Assembly: GCF_965638725.1 (NCBI RefSeq) | Contig: NC_134974.1 | Span: forward strand, 2,192,143-2,256,142 | Origin: Aptenodytes patagonicus | Taxonomy: Eukaryota > Chordata > Aves > Sphenisciformes > Spheniscidae | Reading direction: 5' to 3' | DNA: 64,000 nt | Shown: one piece after another, positions 14,101-26,389 of the stretch | Numbering within the stretch: the first letter of the stretch is position 1 | How the letters are laid out: each line of letters begins with the position of its first letter | Notes under the pieces: generated by a model | Seen by the model: only the letters and a program-made list of their open reading frames with translations | The model's database searches: none | Told to the model about the DNA's origin: nothing | Translations under genes and position numbers: made by a program

Positions 14101-17100
14101 GCGTGATGGGTTGTGGTTTTTTTTTTCTGCTTCTTTTGCCCCCACACGTGTGCGTAGAGATGGGAAATTCCATTCCCTGCCTGTAGTATTTTCCACCGGC
14201 AGACTTAATTTCCTGTCAGAAAAGATGTATCAATTACCGTCATTCTGTGTGCAAATTTTTAAGTTGTCTTGTGGAGGAGTGAAGAAGGGTGTTTTTTATA
14301 GAAAGTACAGGTTGGTTTTGCAACTGTGTTCCTCCTGATGTAAAATAGATGTCTATTTTGGGTTGTGGGGGTGGTTTTTTTTTTTTTTTTAGTGGCCCTC
14401 GAGCTGACAGACGATTGCCGGTGAAACCTTGAACGAAGCAAACAGCTTGTTCTGGAGCAGTTTCAGTACAAACAACTCTTAACTCTTTAACCTATTACGA
14501 AAAATAACCGCCCTGATTTCTTTCCAGCTTTTGCTCCTATTCCCTTTGGAGGGATCTATCTTCCCTTGGAAGTCCCAGCCAACAAATGCCATCGTTCTCC
14601 CTTGGTACTGGCTTACGACCAAGCCCATTTTTCTGCCCTGGTATCCATGGAGCAGAAGGAACCCACAAAAGATCAAGGTAGGTGATAAACAAGATTGATA
14701 CCAATACAGCATTGAGAGCAGCCCCGCCGAGAGGGACTTGGGGGTACTGGTGGGTGAAGAGCTGGACACGAGCCGGCAACGTGCGCTGGCAGCCCGGAAA
14801 GCCAACGCGTCCCCTGGGCCGCGTGGCCAGCAGCGTGGCCAGCAGGGCGAGGGAGGGGATTCCGCCCCTCCGCTCCGCTCCGGTGAGACCCCCCCCGACT
14901 CCCCTCGGGGCACTGCGTCCAGCTCCGGGGTCCTCAGCCCAGGAAAGACGCCGACCTGTTGGAGCGGGTCCAGAGGAGGGTCACCAAAATGCTCGGGGGG
15001 CTGGAACAGCTCTGCTGCCAGGAGGGGCCGGGAGGGTCGGGGTTGTTCAGCCTGGAGAAGGCTCCGGGCAGAGCTCACGGCGGCCTTTCGGCGCTCGTAA
15101 GAAAGATGGGGACGGACTTTGGAGCAGGGCCTGCAGCGACAGGACGAGGGGTGATGGTTTTAAGCTAAAAGAGGGGAGATTCGGACTAGATATAAGGAAG
15201 AAATTCGTTACGCTGAGGGTGGTGAGACGCCAGCATGGGTTGCCCAGAGAGGGGGTGGATGCCCCATCCCCGGAGACGTTCAAGGTCGGGTTGGACGGGG
15301 CTCTGAGTGACCTGATCTAGTTGAAGATGTCCCTGCCCATGGCAGAGGGGCTGGACTAGACGACCTTTCGAGGTCCCTTCCAACCCAACCCATTCTGTGA
15401 TTCTGTGATGATTCCGTGATCCCAAGCACTGGCAGTCGCTGTGTGATTTGGCGCGACACCGGTTGCCGTCAGAGCGGACGTTGCTCTTGGTAGGCACTCC
15501 GAGCTCGGCTGCCGACGTGAAAGGCTTGTCCTTTCGGGCAGTAAAAGTGCGCTTTCCGTCCCTCGTGCAGCTGTGATCCCCCTGACGGACTCCGAGCACA
15601 AGCTGCTCCCCGTGCACTTTGCCGTGGATCCCGGGAAGGAATGGCAGTGGGGAAAAGACGACAGCGACAACGTCAGGCTGGCCAGGTTGGTTAACCGCAG
15701 GCTGGAGCGGTGACAGCTGGAGGGTCCCTTGCCCCGGCCCCAGCCGGGGATTTCTTGTGTCTGGATGGAAGTTGTACTCGGGGTATGAACCTCTTTGGTG
15801 GGGATGGAACAGCTTTTTCTTTCACTTCGTTCTCTCCTGACGCCCTGATTTCGGTACGTTTTGGGTAGGATTGTGACACCTCATCAGCTTCGTTCCCCCA
15901 AGGTAAAGAGACGATTGCCCCAAATCCTGGGGCTTCAGACCAGGCGTAGCTCGCAAACGAGAAGCAACGAAGGATCGGCTGTCGGATTCACGCAGAAAAA
16001 GGGGGATTTCTCCATTCCTCTGTCCCCACCCGAGGATAACAGATATCTCCGAGCGGGGGCCCTGGAGCTGGGAGGATGGCTTGCCGTCAGCCACCCTTCC
16101 TATTTTTGCCTCGGACTACGGGCGAGCCACGTCACGGTTTGGTAGTGGCGAGTTTCCTGTTATTGAGGCGGGAGTCAGCAGCGGCGGGTGTAGCGGTCAG
16201 GGAGCTGGCGGCGTTGACTTCTCCGTCGTCTGACTTCGGGTTAGGAAACCTAGAAACCTCCGCGATCAAAGTGTTAAAATTCAGCGCAGGTTTTACCGAT
16301 ACGGTATCTCATTTTGAGGGGTTTGGAGCCAGTAGAAAAGACTCTGTCCCCGTGGTTTTAGTGGAAAGAATCTTTTTTTTTTTCTTTTTCTTTCTTTTTT
16401 TTTTTCTGACACGTGGAAATTTTTGAGAAAACATCTTCACTCTTTTTCTGAAGTTGTTTTTGTGGAGAGGAGAATCATTTTGAAACTAGCTCTATTTAGG
16501 TCTGCGACATCTGCTTTTCTGTTATTTGTCTCAGGTACAAGTAAGATTATCTGTCGAGTTAATTTTAATTCGTAGCAAGCTTGATTTTTGACATCCAGGA
16601 GTCGTCTTATTTATTCATTTGGGTTTTAACTGAAAGGTTGGGAAGGCTACAAAAATGTTACCTTTTGTACCGCTGCTGTCTCGGTGCAGTTTTCCCTGTT
16701 GTGTTAAAACATGCATTTAAATACAGAGACGACAAATAACAAGACGACAAGTAAGAAGGCAAATAACTGTAAATACGGAGGAGGGAACCTCAGTTGTTAA
16801 AGTAAAACTTGACTCTAACTTTTTTTTTTTTATCCTTGTTTTAAATTTTAGCGTGACGTTATCACTGGAAGCAAAGCTGCACTTGCTGCACAGCTACATG
16901 AATGTTAAATGGATCACGTTGCCTTGTGACATGCAGGTAAAGAGCCGAGGAGTGTTTTCTTTACTCTTTTAATTATTTAAAGCTCCTTTCTGCAGGGCAG
17001 CAGATGTGAAGTCGTCAGCTGGCTTGCTCTCCTTCACGTGAGGTTGCCCGCGCCTCCAGAAATTGCGGCTAATACTGCTCTGAGCAGATAAACGACTTGG

Positions 17101-19263
17101 TTTTTGCCTGTGCCTTTTTTTTCCTAGAGCTTTTCGTGCCCGTTTTTACTCTTCATGCAAACTTGAAGCGCAGCCCTCGTGCGTCCTGCAGGGCAGCCTC
17201 TCGTGCAGGTGGCTGGCGGTGAAGACAACGGCCGCTTGCTCCAAGACAAACGTGAACCGTTGGTTTACGGCTGCCGGCACCTGCCTTGAGGCGCACGGTT
17301 TGACTGTAGTTTTCCTGGGACCTTTTGTTGGCCCTTCCCAAATCTCCGTGGTGGTGCGTTGGCAGATGGTGGTAGCCGCCTTGACAGCGTGAAGGGGTTC
17401 GGTCCGTGTCCCCCCCCCCCTTTTAAGGAGAAAACTCCCCAAACTTAAATACGAGCTGTTTTGGTCTGTCTGAAACTGTCGAGGTGTCACCTCTGTAGCA
17501 AAGCTCCAACGGGGACGTTTTGGTTGCGACCTCCTTAACTGGCCACGTGCTCTCAGGTGCTTTGCTTAGAAATGCCGTCACCCGTCCCCGTCTCGGCCTT
17601 ATCGACGTACGAACCGTTGATGTGAAGGGATGGAGGATGCCGTTGACCCCAGGGAAACGGCTGCCAGCCGTGCCCGCCGCGCTTGTGGGTGACCAGAGGG
17701 GGAATTTGTTGGCCCCCTCCTCACCGGTAGCGCCCCCCTTTTTCTCCTCTAGCTCTTCCCCTGAAACCTCCAGCAAGTTATAGATGTTTATGGACGTGCA
17801 GGACGGCTGCTGGGGACGCGTCACACTGAGCGTGTTTGAACGTTGTCCCCTCCGTTCTCCGAGCAAGCGCCTACTTCTCCGTTTCGCCTTCAGCCTGAAA
17901 ATCCTTATCTGAGGAACTTACTGGACTTTGATATCTATGTTTTCTTTCTCCCTAGGCACCTTTGGCCCAGCCGGAATCCCCTACAGCCTCCGCGGGCGAC
18001 GATGCTCGCTCAGCTGCCGAGTCGGGAGAGTCGGACAAGGAGTCGGTCTGCAGCAGTTCGGCGAGCAACGGCGGCAGCAGGGCTTGCAAGGACAAAGAGA
18101 AACCAAAGAAAGACCGAGAAAAGGATAAGGAAAAAGATAAAAAACGGGCAGACTCGGTTGCCAATAAGCTGGGCAGCTTCGGCAAGACGTTGGGAAGTAA
18201 GCTAAAAAAGAACATGGGTGGCTTGATGCACAGCAAAACTATCAAGGGAGGCGTGAGCAACGGGCAGGGAGATACCTTGGAGAAGAAGAAGAAAGGATCC
18301 TTGAAGACAAGGAAAGGCAGCAAAGAGGAATCTTCCCAAGGAGACTTGTCAGCTCCTGTGGAGAAAACCTGCCCGGGTAAAGCAGCCCCCGAGAAGCCGT
18401 CGGACCCCTACAAATACAGCAACGACGTCAGGCTGAGCCTGAGCATCCTCCGGGCCGCCATGCAGGGAGAGCGCAAGTTCATCTTCGCCGGCCACCTCAA
18501 GACCAGCAACCGGCACCAGTACCAGGAGGAGATGATCCAACGGTACCTTCTGGACGCCGAGGAGCGCTTTATGGCCGAGCAGAAGCAAAAGGAGGCAGAG
18601 AAGAAGGCGCAGGGGAGCGCTGCCCCTGCCAAGAAGCTGGAGCCGGAGGTGAACGCCCACAAGGGCGAGGAAGCGATGCTCAACCCCGCTTACCCCCAGC
18701 CTCCCCCTGCGTACGCCATCCAGGCCCCGGATCTGGCCATAAGTGCTAAAATAGCAGCTTTTCCCTCCGGCTATTCGGGCGTTTTCACCTTTCCCAGACC
18801 CTCCACGGTCAACAGCGTGGAAGGGTCGCATCCCCCCAGCTATCAAGACAGCAGGCGGCAGGTAGCCGGGGGGTCCTGCAGCAGCCTCCCTCCCTACGCT
18901 ACCTTACCCAGACATTGCACCCAGGCGCAGCCGAGCCCCTACCAAACCAGCCCTTCCCACCTGGGGAGGTTTTCCCCCACGGACATGGACGTCCATCCCA
19001 GCTACCCGTCGGAGTGCGACGGCTCAGCCTGCCTCCCCCCGCACAGCAACGGCTACAGGGAATACCTCGAGCAGGACAGCTCGCAGAAAGGAACGCCGGC
19101 GGACAAAACTAAAAGCCGAGTTCTTTATAACGTTCAGCAGACCAAATGCAAGCAGCCGAACTGCAGTTTTTACGGGCATCCGGAAACTGGGAATTTCTGC
19201 TCCTGCTGTTACAAAGAGGAGCTGAAACGCAAGGAGCGGGAGGCTCTAGTGCACAGGTTCTGA
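3766..19263 (+). CDS. OTUD7B: OTU domain-containing deubiquitinase 7B (Cezanne), ten exons, 5' partial
   Basis: Cysteine protease that removes Lys11-linked ubiquitin chains and restrains NF-kB and cell-cycle signalling (family knowledge). Exons: 3766-3936, 4157-4372, 9635-9736, 10628-10755, 12987-13099, 13734-13861, 14528-14677, 15571-15685, 16852-16936, 17956-19263. All junctions are GT-AG and in phase, giving about 838 residues against 843 in human, with roughly the first 28 missing upstream. Visible parts in order: rest of the N-terminal UBA-like domain ([20 protein letters not shown]); linker [15 protein letters not shown] domain with the catalytic loop [13 protein letters not shown] (Asp and Cys) and the distal catalytic His in [13 protein letters not shown]; a Lys/Glu-rich basic segment in the last exon; and a C-terminal A20-type zinc finger with Cys pairs in [11 protein letters not shown] and FCSCCYKEE, ending LVHRF. 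The order with MTMR11, SF3B4 and SV2A matches human. Confidence 0.97.
5453..5590. repeat. 138-bp near-perfect inverted repeat (hairpin / possible palindromic MITE)
   Basis: The left arm starts GTTAACATTAAGTAATTGA followed by 14 T and TAGAAATTTTGAAGA. The right arm is its reverse complement, ending TCAATTACTTAATGTTAAC, with 13 A. The arms are about 50 bases long with only one or two differences. The centre carries two near-identical direct copies of an AGTGT(T)AGATACACTTTA block. The arms begin exactly at GTTAAC on both sides with no longer flanking match, so the boundaries are sharp. It could be a palindromic DNA-transposon relic (the TTAA at each end would suit a piggyBac-type target), or an inverted duplication made by template switching. 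No family is assigned. Confidence 0.9.
8124..8158. repeat. T18/A17 self-complementary run
   Basis: Eighteen T are followed directly by seventeen A, then an A/G-rich tail. It forms a perfect poly(T)-poly(A) hairpin in the OTUD7B intron. It may be two opposed retroposon tails or simple slippage; neither flank is recognised as a SINE or LINE. Confidence 0.85.
14690..15415 (+). mobile_element. CR1 LINE, longer 3' fragment
   Basis: Starts near ACAGCATTGAGAGCAGCC and GAGAGGGACTTGGGGGTACTGG, continues through AAAATGCTCGGGGGGCTGGA and TTGTTCAGCCTGGAGAAGGC, and ends in the CR1 3' UTR with ATTCTGTGATTCTGTGATGA. This is about 725 bases of the CR1 3' region in sense orientation, starting only about 13 bases after the donor of the OTUD7B exon ending at 14677. 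Reading frames are degenerate and no complete reverse transcriptase is present. Confidence 0.93.
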
Positions 19264-22200
19264 GCGCCCTGCCCCAGCGCTGATCTTGGGACCCACGAAA
19301 GATGGGGAATGCAATAATATATATATTTTATTTTGGGTTTGGTTTTTTTTTTAAACTCCCCCCCCACACACACCCTGCTCCTCTCCCTGTCTGTGGAAGG
19401 AGGGAGCGGGTATTTGGCCGGACGGGGCTGAGAAACGGGATTCGGCTGGTGTGACGGAGGTGATGCAGGAGGGTGGTGGGAGGGAGAGAGAGAGGGGGGA
19501 GAAAAACCAGCCCCCCCCCCCCCCCCCCCCACCTCCTCCTCCTCCTCCTCCTCCTCCTCCTCCCCGAGACCCTGCAAGAGGGAGAAGGATGCTTTTAAAG
19601 AGGCTTCTTCTGGCAAGGGGTGACCGGGATTAGCGGAGGGCGTGCTCAGGTTGGAGCACGGGGTGGAAGGGGGGGGGTGGTGTCTTCAAAACGATTCAAT
19701 AAACCAGACCAAAGCTTTCGGAGAAGGCGAACGGGGAGCAGCACCCCGCCGCGTCCTCCCAGCTGGACTCCGATGTCACTAACTGCCCAGAATTGAGCGG
19801 AAAACACCCCAGGAATTTCAGTTTGAACGTCACAGATCTTTTTAATTGAGCGAGTTGTTTGTTTTGTTTTGTTTTGTTTTTTAAACACTGTTTTTATTTT
19901 GTATTTCTTTTTGCTGGTACTGAGTGAAACTTAGTTGGAATTGGACGTTATTGGGGTTTTTTTTGTTTTGTTTTGTTTTGTGTTTTTCAATTGAACTCAT
20001 CCGAGCCCGGCCCCGTCGGATGTCTCCGAGCATCTCTGAGCAGCGGGCTCGGGGCTCTGCCCTTCTGACGGGCTCGACTCTGTTTTTAAAATGTTATTTT
20101 TAAACTCTTCTTGGGGTGGGAGGGAGACGGAGGGGGTGGTCACAGTGCTCGAGTGGTTTTGAGTTGTTTTTTCCCTGCAGAAGTACTGTGCAAAACCGTT
20201 CCCTTCGCGGTACGGTCGACCCGACTTAGTAAAAACTGAGACAAGAAACAAGGTCAGTGTCTCCACCCAGCAATAACCATCGGCGTGGGGAAGTAGAGAG
20301 GACAAAGAGCGTCCCGCAGCACCGGGAGGTAAATCCGCAGCGGGCTGCCGGGCACTCGCAGCCGTACGTGGACACCCCCCCCCCCCCCCCCCGGCGATAA
20401 CTCTTTCTACTTGAGCAAGCTACTTCCGTACTACCTCTGTTCTGCTGAATCGAATTAACTCGGCTCCATTTTGCTGAGCCACGTAACTGACCTTAGGCTG
20501 AGGAATATTAAAAGATATTTTTTGATAATAGGGCTAAAGAGCAAAACGTTAAGAAAAGGTGAACCCGTAACTAACTTACGCGCTCGATGTGGTCCACTAT
20601 GTTCCCTTCTCCCCCCCACCCCCCCCCACCCCGTCCCAGCCCCTGCGGCGTAGGATGAACCGTACGCTCCCGCTCACGTCTTGCAGGGTGGGTTTAACTT
20701 TAGCACTGCAATGTTTGCACAGATATTTTATTCCCCCCCCCCCCCCCCTCTTTTTGTAACTACAGCTCCCAAACCGGACTCCATCCTGTATACGGCAAGG
20801 TTCAGCGTTTTACCACGTGAAAATAAAACATGGAATTATACCGATAATTCAAAGCTTTACAACATCCCCTCTTATTTTTGGTTTGGTTTGTTTTCCAGAA
20901 GGCATCAAACTATGCAATCCCTTCCCGTGCTGCTCCCGCCCGCTGCCCTTCCCGGGGAGAAGGGACGAGAAAACGGGGCGGAGGAGGTGCAAGTGTACTT
21001 AACACTGGAGAATCACCCGCAGCCTTATCCTCGCAAACGCGCTAAGGCTTCGTTCTAATGCACAAGTTTCACCAGTTTAACGTGTATCTAAAAAAAAAAA
21101 AACCCCCCTCCCAGTTCAGGCTTTTTCTGCGCGGGGTCCCCTAACGGTTTTGGGTCAAGCCACCGAAGCTGCCCCTCAACGGATCGTAAATATCCCAGCC
21201 GTGGTTTGGCTCCCGATTTAAGTTGTTGCTAAATCACCAAGCGCAGCTGAGCCTTGCCCCAGCCGCGTGCTGCAAAAGGGCTTTAACATACGGTCGGTGC
21301 GACCCGGGGTGGGGGGGGGGGGTCGGCACCCGCTCCCGTAGGTGACTTTTGCAGGGTGGCTCCCGTGCACGTCCTCTTACCTGGGAGCAAACGCCGGACG
21401 GCAAATCGTTCCCTCAAATTGCAGTCGTTCCGATGCGCTTTAACCCGGGGCGAGGATATACAGCACGGGTTAAGCGCCGCAGGCTCTCGCCCCGGTTTTA
21501 CCCCGCAGCCATCTCTTGGTTCACCCCAAATATTAAGCTGGGACGTTTAAAAACCAAACGAAATCCTCGCTGGACGGGGGCCGCTTGGCTCACACGCCCG
21601 TTCCTGCCGTTCGTTTTTCCTGTCGTCGGAGCGGCGGCTTCGTTTCAGTTTGGGGAGCGTCCTTCGGCTACTGCCGCAAGCGATCGGAGCCGGGGATGCT
21701 CAGGGGGGGCCTCCCCCCCCCCCCCCCCCAAGCGAGGACGGCGGGCGCGGGAGGAGGGCAGGCAAAAGGCGATGCATCACCAGCGGTTCCTGGGGTGGTT
21801 TTTTTTTTGGGGGGGGGGGGGGGAGGAATTCCTCTCCCTTTTGGTTAACTCCATCCTGCCGCGGTGCCAAGCCGACGGCTGCCGGAGGTCGCGTTGGGGT
21901 GGGCAGCGCCTGGCGCTGATTTTTTTTCGGACCCGCTGACTGGAAGGGGGCTCCTTCCCGGCGCTTGATGGTAACGAAGCGCCGCCGGGAGATCTCGGCT
22001 GTTTAAAGCAGCGGAGGTTTAGGGGAGCTTTGCTTTGACCCCGTAAATGTGACGGGGTTGTGCGTCGTATTGTCTTGAGGGGGGGAAAAAAAAGAAACGG
22101 GGAATGCCGGCAGCATCTACGCGTCCTCCTAGAAGAAAATCATCTCCCATCCCATAGTGCCAGAGACGCTGTTGCTCTTTCTCCTCCCGAGGCCCTTTTT

Positions 22201-23640
22201 TTTTTGGGGGGGGGAGCAAGTTTGGCCGGGTGCTTTGCGTTCTTATTAAGGACGTTTGAGTGTACCCCGGTACCTCTCCGAGGACGGGGTGAGCCCGGAC
22301 GGCTGCGCTGAGGCAGGGCCGATGCAAACCTGTCCCCGGCCCACCGGCCCCTGGAAGGGAGATGAGAAACGGGGCTCGTGGGCCGCCCCCCCCCCCCCCC
22401 CCCCCGGCGCTGCGGTTAAGGAGGGAAAGCGCAAAGCTCCCCAAAAAGTTGTTCTCCAGGTTTGGGGGGGGGGTTTGGGCACCCGGCCCCGCGGCCTTGG
22501 CACGCGCGGGGCTCCCAGCGCGGCGGGACGCTGCAGCATCTTCAGTGCCCGACGTGGCCGGGTTTTTATTGTGGTTAGTCGAATTCGTAGCTTTTTTTTA
22601 AAATCCAACAAAAACCAAACAACCCAAACTATTGAACTTCAGGCAATGATGAAAAGTCTTTGAAGAGTATTTTTGCTATGAAGGGCAGAGTTTCGGCTAC
22701 TCCCCAAGCGCCCCGTGAGCCCCAACCTCAGCCGGGTCGCGGGGAACCGGCTGTGTTTCTTCCGAACCACGAAGGATTTTTTTCAGGTTATTTTTGTTTC
22801 CTTTATGGTGAAACTTAATTTCTTCTTTTTTTTTTTCTTTTTTTCCCCTTTTCCTTTTCTTTTTTAAGGGACTATTAAATACAAATTATATTTATTGAGA
22901 GATGATATCTACCATCCGCCGGGTTCCTTTTCACAAACACTAAAGCCACTGGCCACGCGGTGTTTTCGGGGCGTGGGACTAGATATTTTTCTGGCACCTA
23001 TGGTGGGTTTTGGTTTTTTTTAAAGCGGGGTGGGTTGGGTGGGAGGGCGAGAGCGACTCATACCCCAAAGCACCTTTCATGGAGGAAAAGCACCAAACCT
23101 GCCCCCCGGGAGGGTTTTTTCTCCCATCGGCTGGGGCCGGGGGGGGCTGCGCGGAGGGGACCGGGAGGGAGGAGGCTGCGACGTGATCCCGAGGTCTTAA
23201 AATAAGTGCACTTAATGGTGGTGGCGGACGAAACCTTGCTGCCATCGGGCCCTGCCTGCAGTAAAGATTTTCTTTAAGGGTGTGCAAAAACCTGTTAATG
23301 AGCATTTTAGTCGTCAGAGGAGCATTTTCCTTCACTGATGTTACCCGGCCCCTCCCTGGGGAAGGCTGATACGGGATGCTTCGGTTATCACTAACCCTAC
23401 GAGAAGTGACCTGAGTTAATTCCGCAATTGTTTAGTCACCGAAGACTCTTTATTTTGCTGGGTTTGTTGTTTTGTTTTGGTTTTTTTTTTAATTAAATAT
23501 TAGGTTGGTGATTCTTTTACTCCTCGTGAGCACCGCTGTAGCGAGCACTAGATGGCGCGTCGCAATCGGGCTGTACACCGCGTCCTTCGTTTATGCTACC
23601 ATCGATTCACTGACAATAAAGAACATGCGACTAATTAACC
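19264..23640 (+). other. OTUD7B: OTUD7B 3' UTR (probable extent) with candidate poly(A) sites
   Basis: No coding exon is found after the OTUD7B stop. AATAAA hexamers lie at 19698-19703, 20822-20827 and 23615-23620. The last follows complex, non-repetitive AT-richer sequence and precedes a change to GC-rich spacer, so it is the best distal site; the first would give a short isoform. The stretch also has a C run followed by CTC/TCC triplets at 19509-19563, TTTTG repeats near 19860 and 19970, and C and G homopolymers near 20380, 20736, 21310, 21715, 21810 and 22385. The real transcript end cannot be fixed from sequence alone. Confidence 0.55.
23543..23559 (+). promoter_or_regulatory. CTCF-like motif
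   Basis: The bases GAGCACTAGATGGCGCG fit the CTCF core (CCANYAGRKGGCRS-type) at most informative positions, including the AGATGGCGC block. It sits just before the distal OTUD7B poly(A) hexamer, at the junction between OTUD7B and MTMR11. A single motif match is weak evidence. Confidence 0.45.
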
Positions 23641-25285
23641 CCCGGGCAGCGGCCGTGCCTCTTTCCTCCGCTTCACCCCGGGGATTCAGCCCCAAGGGGC
23701 TCCGGGCGTCCCAGCCCTTCGTGCCCCAAATTCCCTGCCTCGGGGCTGCGCTTCATCCCCTCCTGCCTCAAGTTCTTGGGGTTTTCTTGGGGTTTGGGGG
23801 GTTGGTTTTTTTTTTTCTCTCTCTGCTGTGGAGCACAGCATCCTCTTTCCGTCCTCCCTCCTGGGGCTTGGGGAAGATTTCCTTCTATTTAGGTACCGAA
23901 TTCAGGCTGTCGTTTAAAACCGAAACCCCGCCAACCGCCCCTCCATCGCCATCGTTGTCCATCCTCGCTGCTTTCGGAGGAACCTTTTCCCCAGCTGCAT
24001 GTGAAGGCCAGCACCCAGCGATGCTTTAAACGATTTAATACCCAAGCAAAGCTTTCGCACAGCGTAAAGGTAAAATCCAGCTGCTCGCTGGCACGGGGCG
24101 TTTTGGATGCTGAAGCTCAAATGGGTTCAGAAAGAGGAAAATTCACTGTGATTATTATGTTCATCAACACCTAGAGCCCCAGCGGTCCGGCCTCGGGGCT
24201 GCGAGCGGGGAAGGGCGGCCACGTCCTCGCCCCCACGCCGCTGTGTTTGGGGGCTGGTTGGAAACAGGCGTCGCAGGGCGGGGGGGGGGGTGGGAGCCCT
24301 TTGGGGATGGGGGAGCCGGGAGCGGTTTCCCACGGGATCTCTTTGCGTTGGGATTTTCTATTCCAGCTCCCGGTGTTTTTCCTTCCTCCCAGCATCGGCG
24401 AGCGGCCGCACCGTGTCCAGCGCCACGTCGGTGCCGGCTCGCCCCTGACGGCCAATTTTCCTCCGGTTCTCGGGGCGGCCCGGGCTGACCCCGAGCTGGC
24501 TCAGACGCTGCCCTCGCCTTGGAGAGCAGCCCTGGGTTAAAGCCCTGCAGGAAATTCCTCTTATCCGCCAGGTGCCGGAGCCAAAGACCCGGCCAAGCTC
24601 CCCCAGGACGCTCTGCCGGGTGATTTTCCTGCAGGAGGAAAATGGGGGTGCATGAGCTGCAGCCACCGAAGCCAGGGCTGCCCTAAAAAATCTGCAGGCA
24701 AATACTCCTAAAATAAGATTTCAAGCTGGAGCGTGTGCTCCAACGGTGCTGGGTTTCCCTTGAGCCTGGTTTATGCCAGGGTTTCTCTCACCTTGTGCCG
24801 GCACCGGTGCCTCGGCTGTCCCGGTGCTGCCCCGGCAGGAGGAGCTGAGCCGAGGAGGTTTGGGTTTTGGGGTCCCCAGGGGTTTCATGGCAGTTGGGGG
24901 GGGGGGGGGGGGGGTTTAGCAAACGTGGCCCCAGGGCCACCATCCACCTGCTGCCGGCAGCGGGGTCAGGGCCCCCGGGTCCCTCGGCCGCCTCGGCGGG
25001 GTTGGGGCCGGCGGGAGCCAGGCCGGCTTGGCACGGGTGCCGGCGGCGCGCTGGTTTTTCCGGGGTTGGGAGGAGAAGGCCGTGCTTCGGCGATGAGTCA
25101 CGGAGCAGCTCGTTCCTCCCCGGCAGAGCCGCTCGGCCCTGTCCCGAGGAGAGCCCGTGGGGCTGTGCGGGGCCTCGTGCCAGCCGGCAGAAAGGTGCGG
25201 GGCCGGGCTGGGGGCACCCAAACGGGCTGGGGGCTTGGGCGTACCCCTGCCGTGCGCAGCGCTGTGTGACCCTCGGCTGGCGAAG
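23641..25285. other. OTUD7B-MTMR11 intergenic spacer
   Basis: GC-rich spacer with G runs near 24280 and 24900 and no reading frame that resembles a protein. A TATTAGGTTGGTG block near 23501, just upstream, resembles the tip of a mariner terminal repeat but has no partner. Nothing else was recognised. Confidence 0.6.
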
Positions 25286-25289
25286 CATC

Positions 25290-26060
25290 CCTTATGGGGT
25301 GCCTGGAGCTGTACGTACCCCATCCAGCGCCGCGTATCCATTATGGGGTGTCTGGAGCCGTACGTTTCCCCCCCCTGGAGCTGTAGGCCCCCCTCCAACG
25401 CCGTCCAGCCCTTAGGGGCTGCCCGGAGCTGCGCGTACCCCATCCAGCACCGTGCACCCCTTTATGGGGTGCCTGGAGCTGTGTGTGTCCCCCCTCCGGC
25501 ACTGTTCTTCCTTTGTGGGGTGCCGGGGGCTGTACACCCCTCTCCAGCACTGCCCATCCCTTTTGGGGTGCCAGGGGCTGTACACCCCTCTCCAGCACTG
25601 TCCGTCCCTTTCGGGGTGCCAGGGGCTGTATGCACCCCATCCAGCACCGTACACCCTTTCGGGGTGCCAGGGGCTGTACACCCCTCTCCAGCACTGCCCG
25701 TCCCTTTTGGGGTGCCGGGGGCTGTACACCCCTCTCCAGCACTGCCCGTCCCTTTTGGGGTGCCGGGGGCTGTACACCCCTCTCCAGCACTGCCCGTCCC
25801 TTTTGGGGTGCCGGGGGCTGTACACCCCTCTCCAGCACTGCCCATCCCTTTCGGGGTGCCAGGGGCTGTATGCACCCCATTCAGCACCGTACACCCTTTC
25901 GGGGTGCCAGGGGCTGTACACCCCTCTCCAGCACTGCCCGTCCCTTTTGGGGTGCCGGGGGCTGTACACCCCCCTCCAGCACTGCCCATCCCTTTTGGGG
26001 TGCCGGGGGCTGTACACCCCCCTCCAGCACTGCCCATCCCTTTCGGGGTGCACGGTGCCG
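25290..26060. repeat. 48-bp minisatellite upstream of MTMR11
   Basis: About 16 copies of a 48-bp unit containing CTGTACACCCCTCTCCAGCA and CCCTTTTGGGGTGCC. Successive CTGTACACC blocks are spaced 48 bases apart (for example 25530, 25578). The central copies are nearly identical and the 5' copies are more degenerate. Because 48 is a multiple of three, long stop-free frames run through it on both strands; these are artefacts. It ends only about 330 bases before the MTMR11 start codon. Confidence 0.95.
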
Positions 26061-26074
26061 TACCTCCCCCATCC

Positions 26075-26389
26075 GGCAAGGGAGCTCCTGGCCGTGCCCC
26101 CCGGGCTCTCCCCGCTTTCGGGGGGGGGGGGGGGTGCCGCCGCCGGGCGGGCGGGCAGGCAGGGTGCAGGCAGCTCGGCCCTCCTGCCTGCCGCCGCTCC
26201 GCCCCGCCGGGAGCCGGGGGGGGGGGGGGGCGGGATGCCGGGGCCGGGGGCCGGGCCGGGCCGGGCGGCGCGGGGCGGGCGGTGCCGCTCGGGGCTCCCG
26301 GGCCGCTCCGCTCCGCTCCGGCTCCCGCCGCCGTCGCCGCCGTCGCCGCCTCCTCCTCTCCGGGCCCGCCCGGCCAAAGTCCCTCCGCC
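26075..26389 (+). promoter_or_regulatory. MTMR11: MTMR11 CpG-rich promoter and 5' UTR
   Basis: Very CpG-dense sequence between the minisatellite and the MTMR11 ATG, with GGGCGGGCGG-type Sp1 boxes (near 26148 and 26273), CCGCCGTCGCC repeats and two long G runs. No TATA box is visible. This is typical of a CpG-island promoter, and transcription probably starts in the last 150 bases. Confidence 0.6.

Noticed and set aside
14682-15320. 212-codon open frame.
   Set aside because: It lies within CR1 LINE sequence, and the 3' part is CR1 untranslated region; not a host gene.
21349-22663. Several overlapping open frames of 80-196 codons after OTUD7B.
   Set aside because: They overlap each other on both strands, cross homopolymers, and lie in the presumed OTUD7B 3' UTR; no homology.
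23500-23530. TATTAGGTTGGTG similar to a mariner terminal repeat.
   Set aside because: Only about 11 bases match, and no second terminal repeat or target duplication was found.
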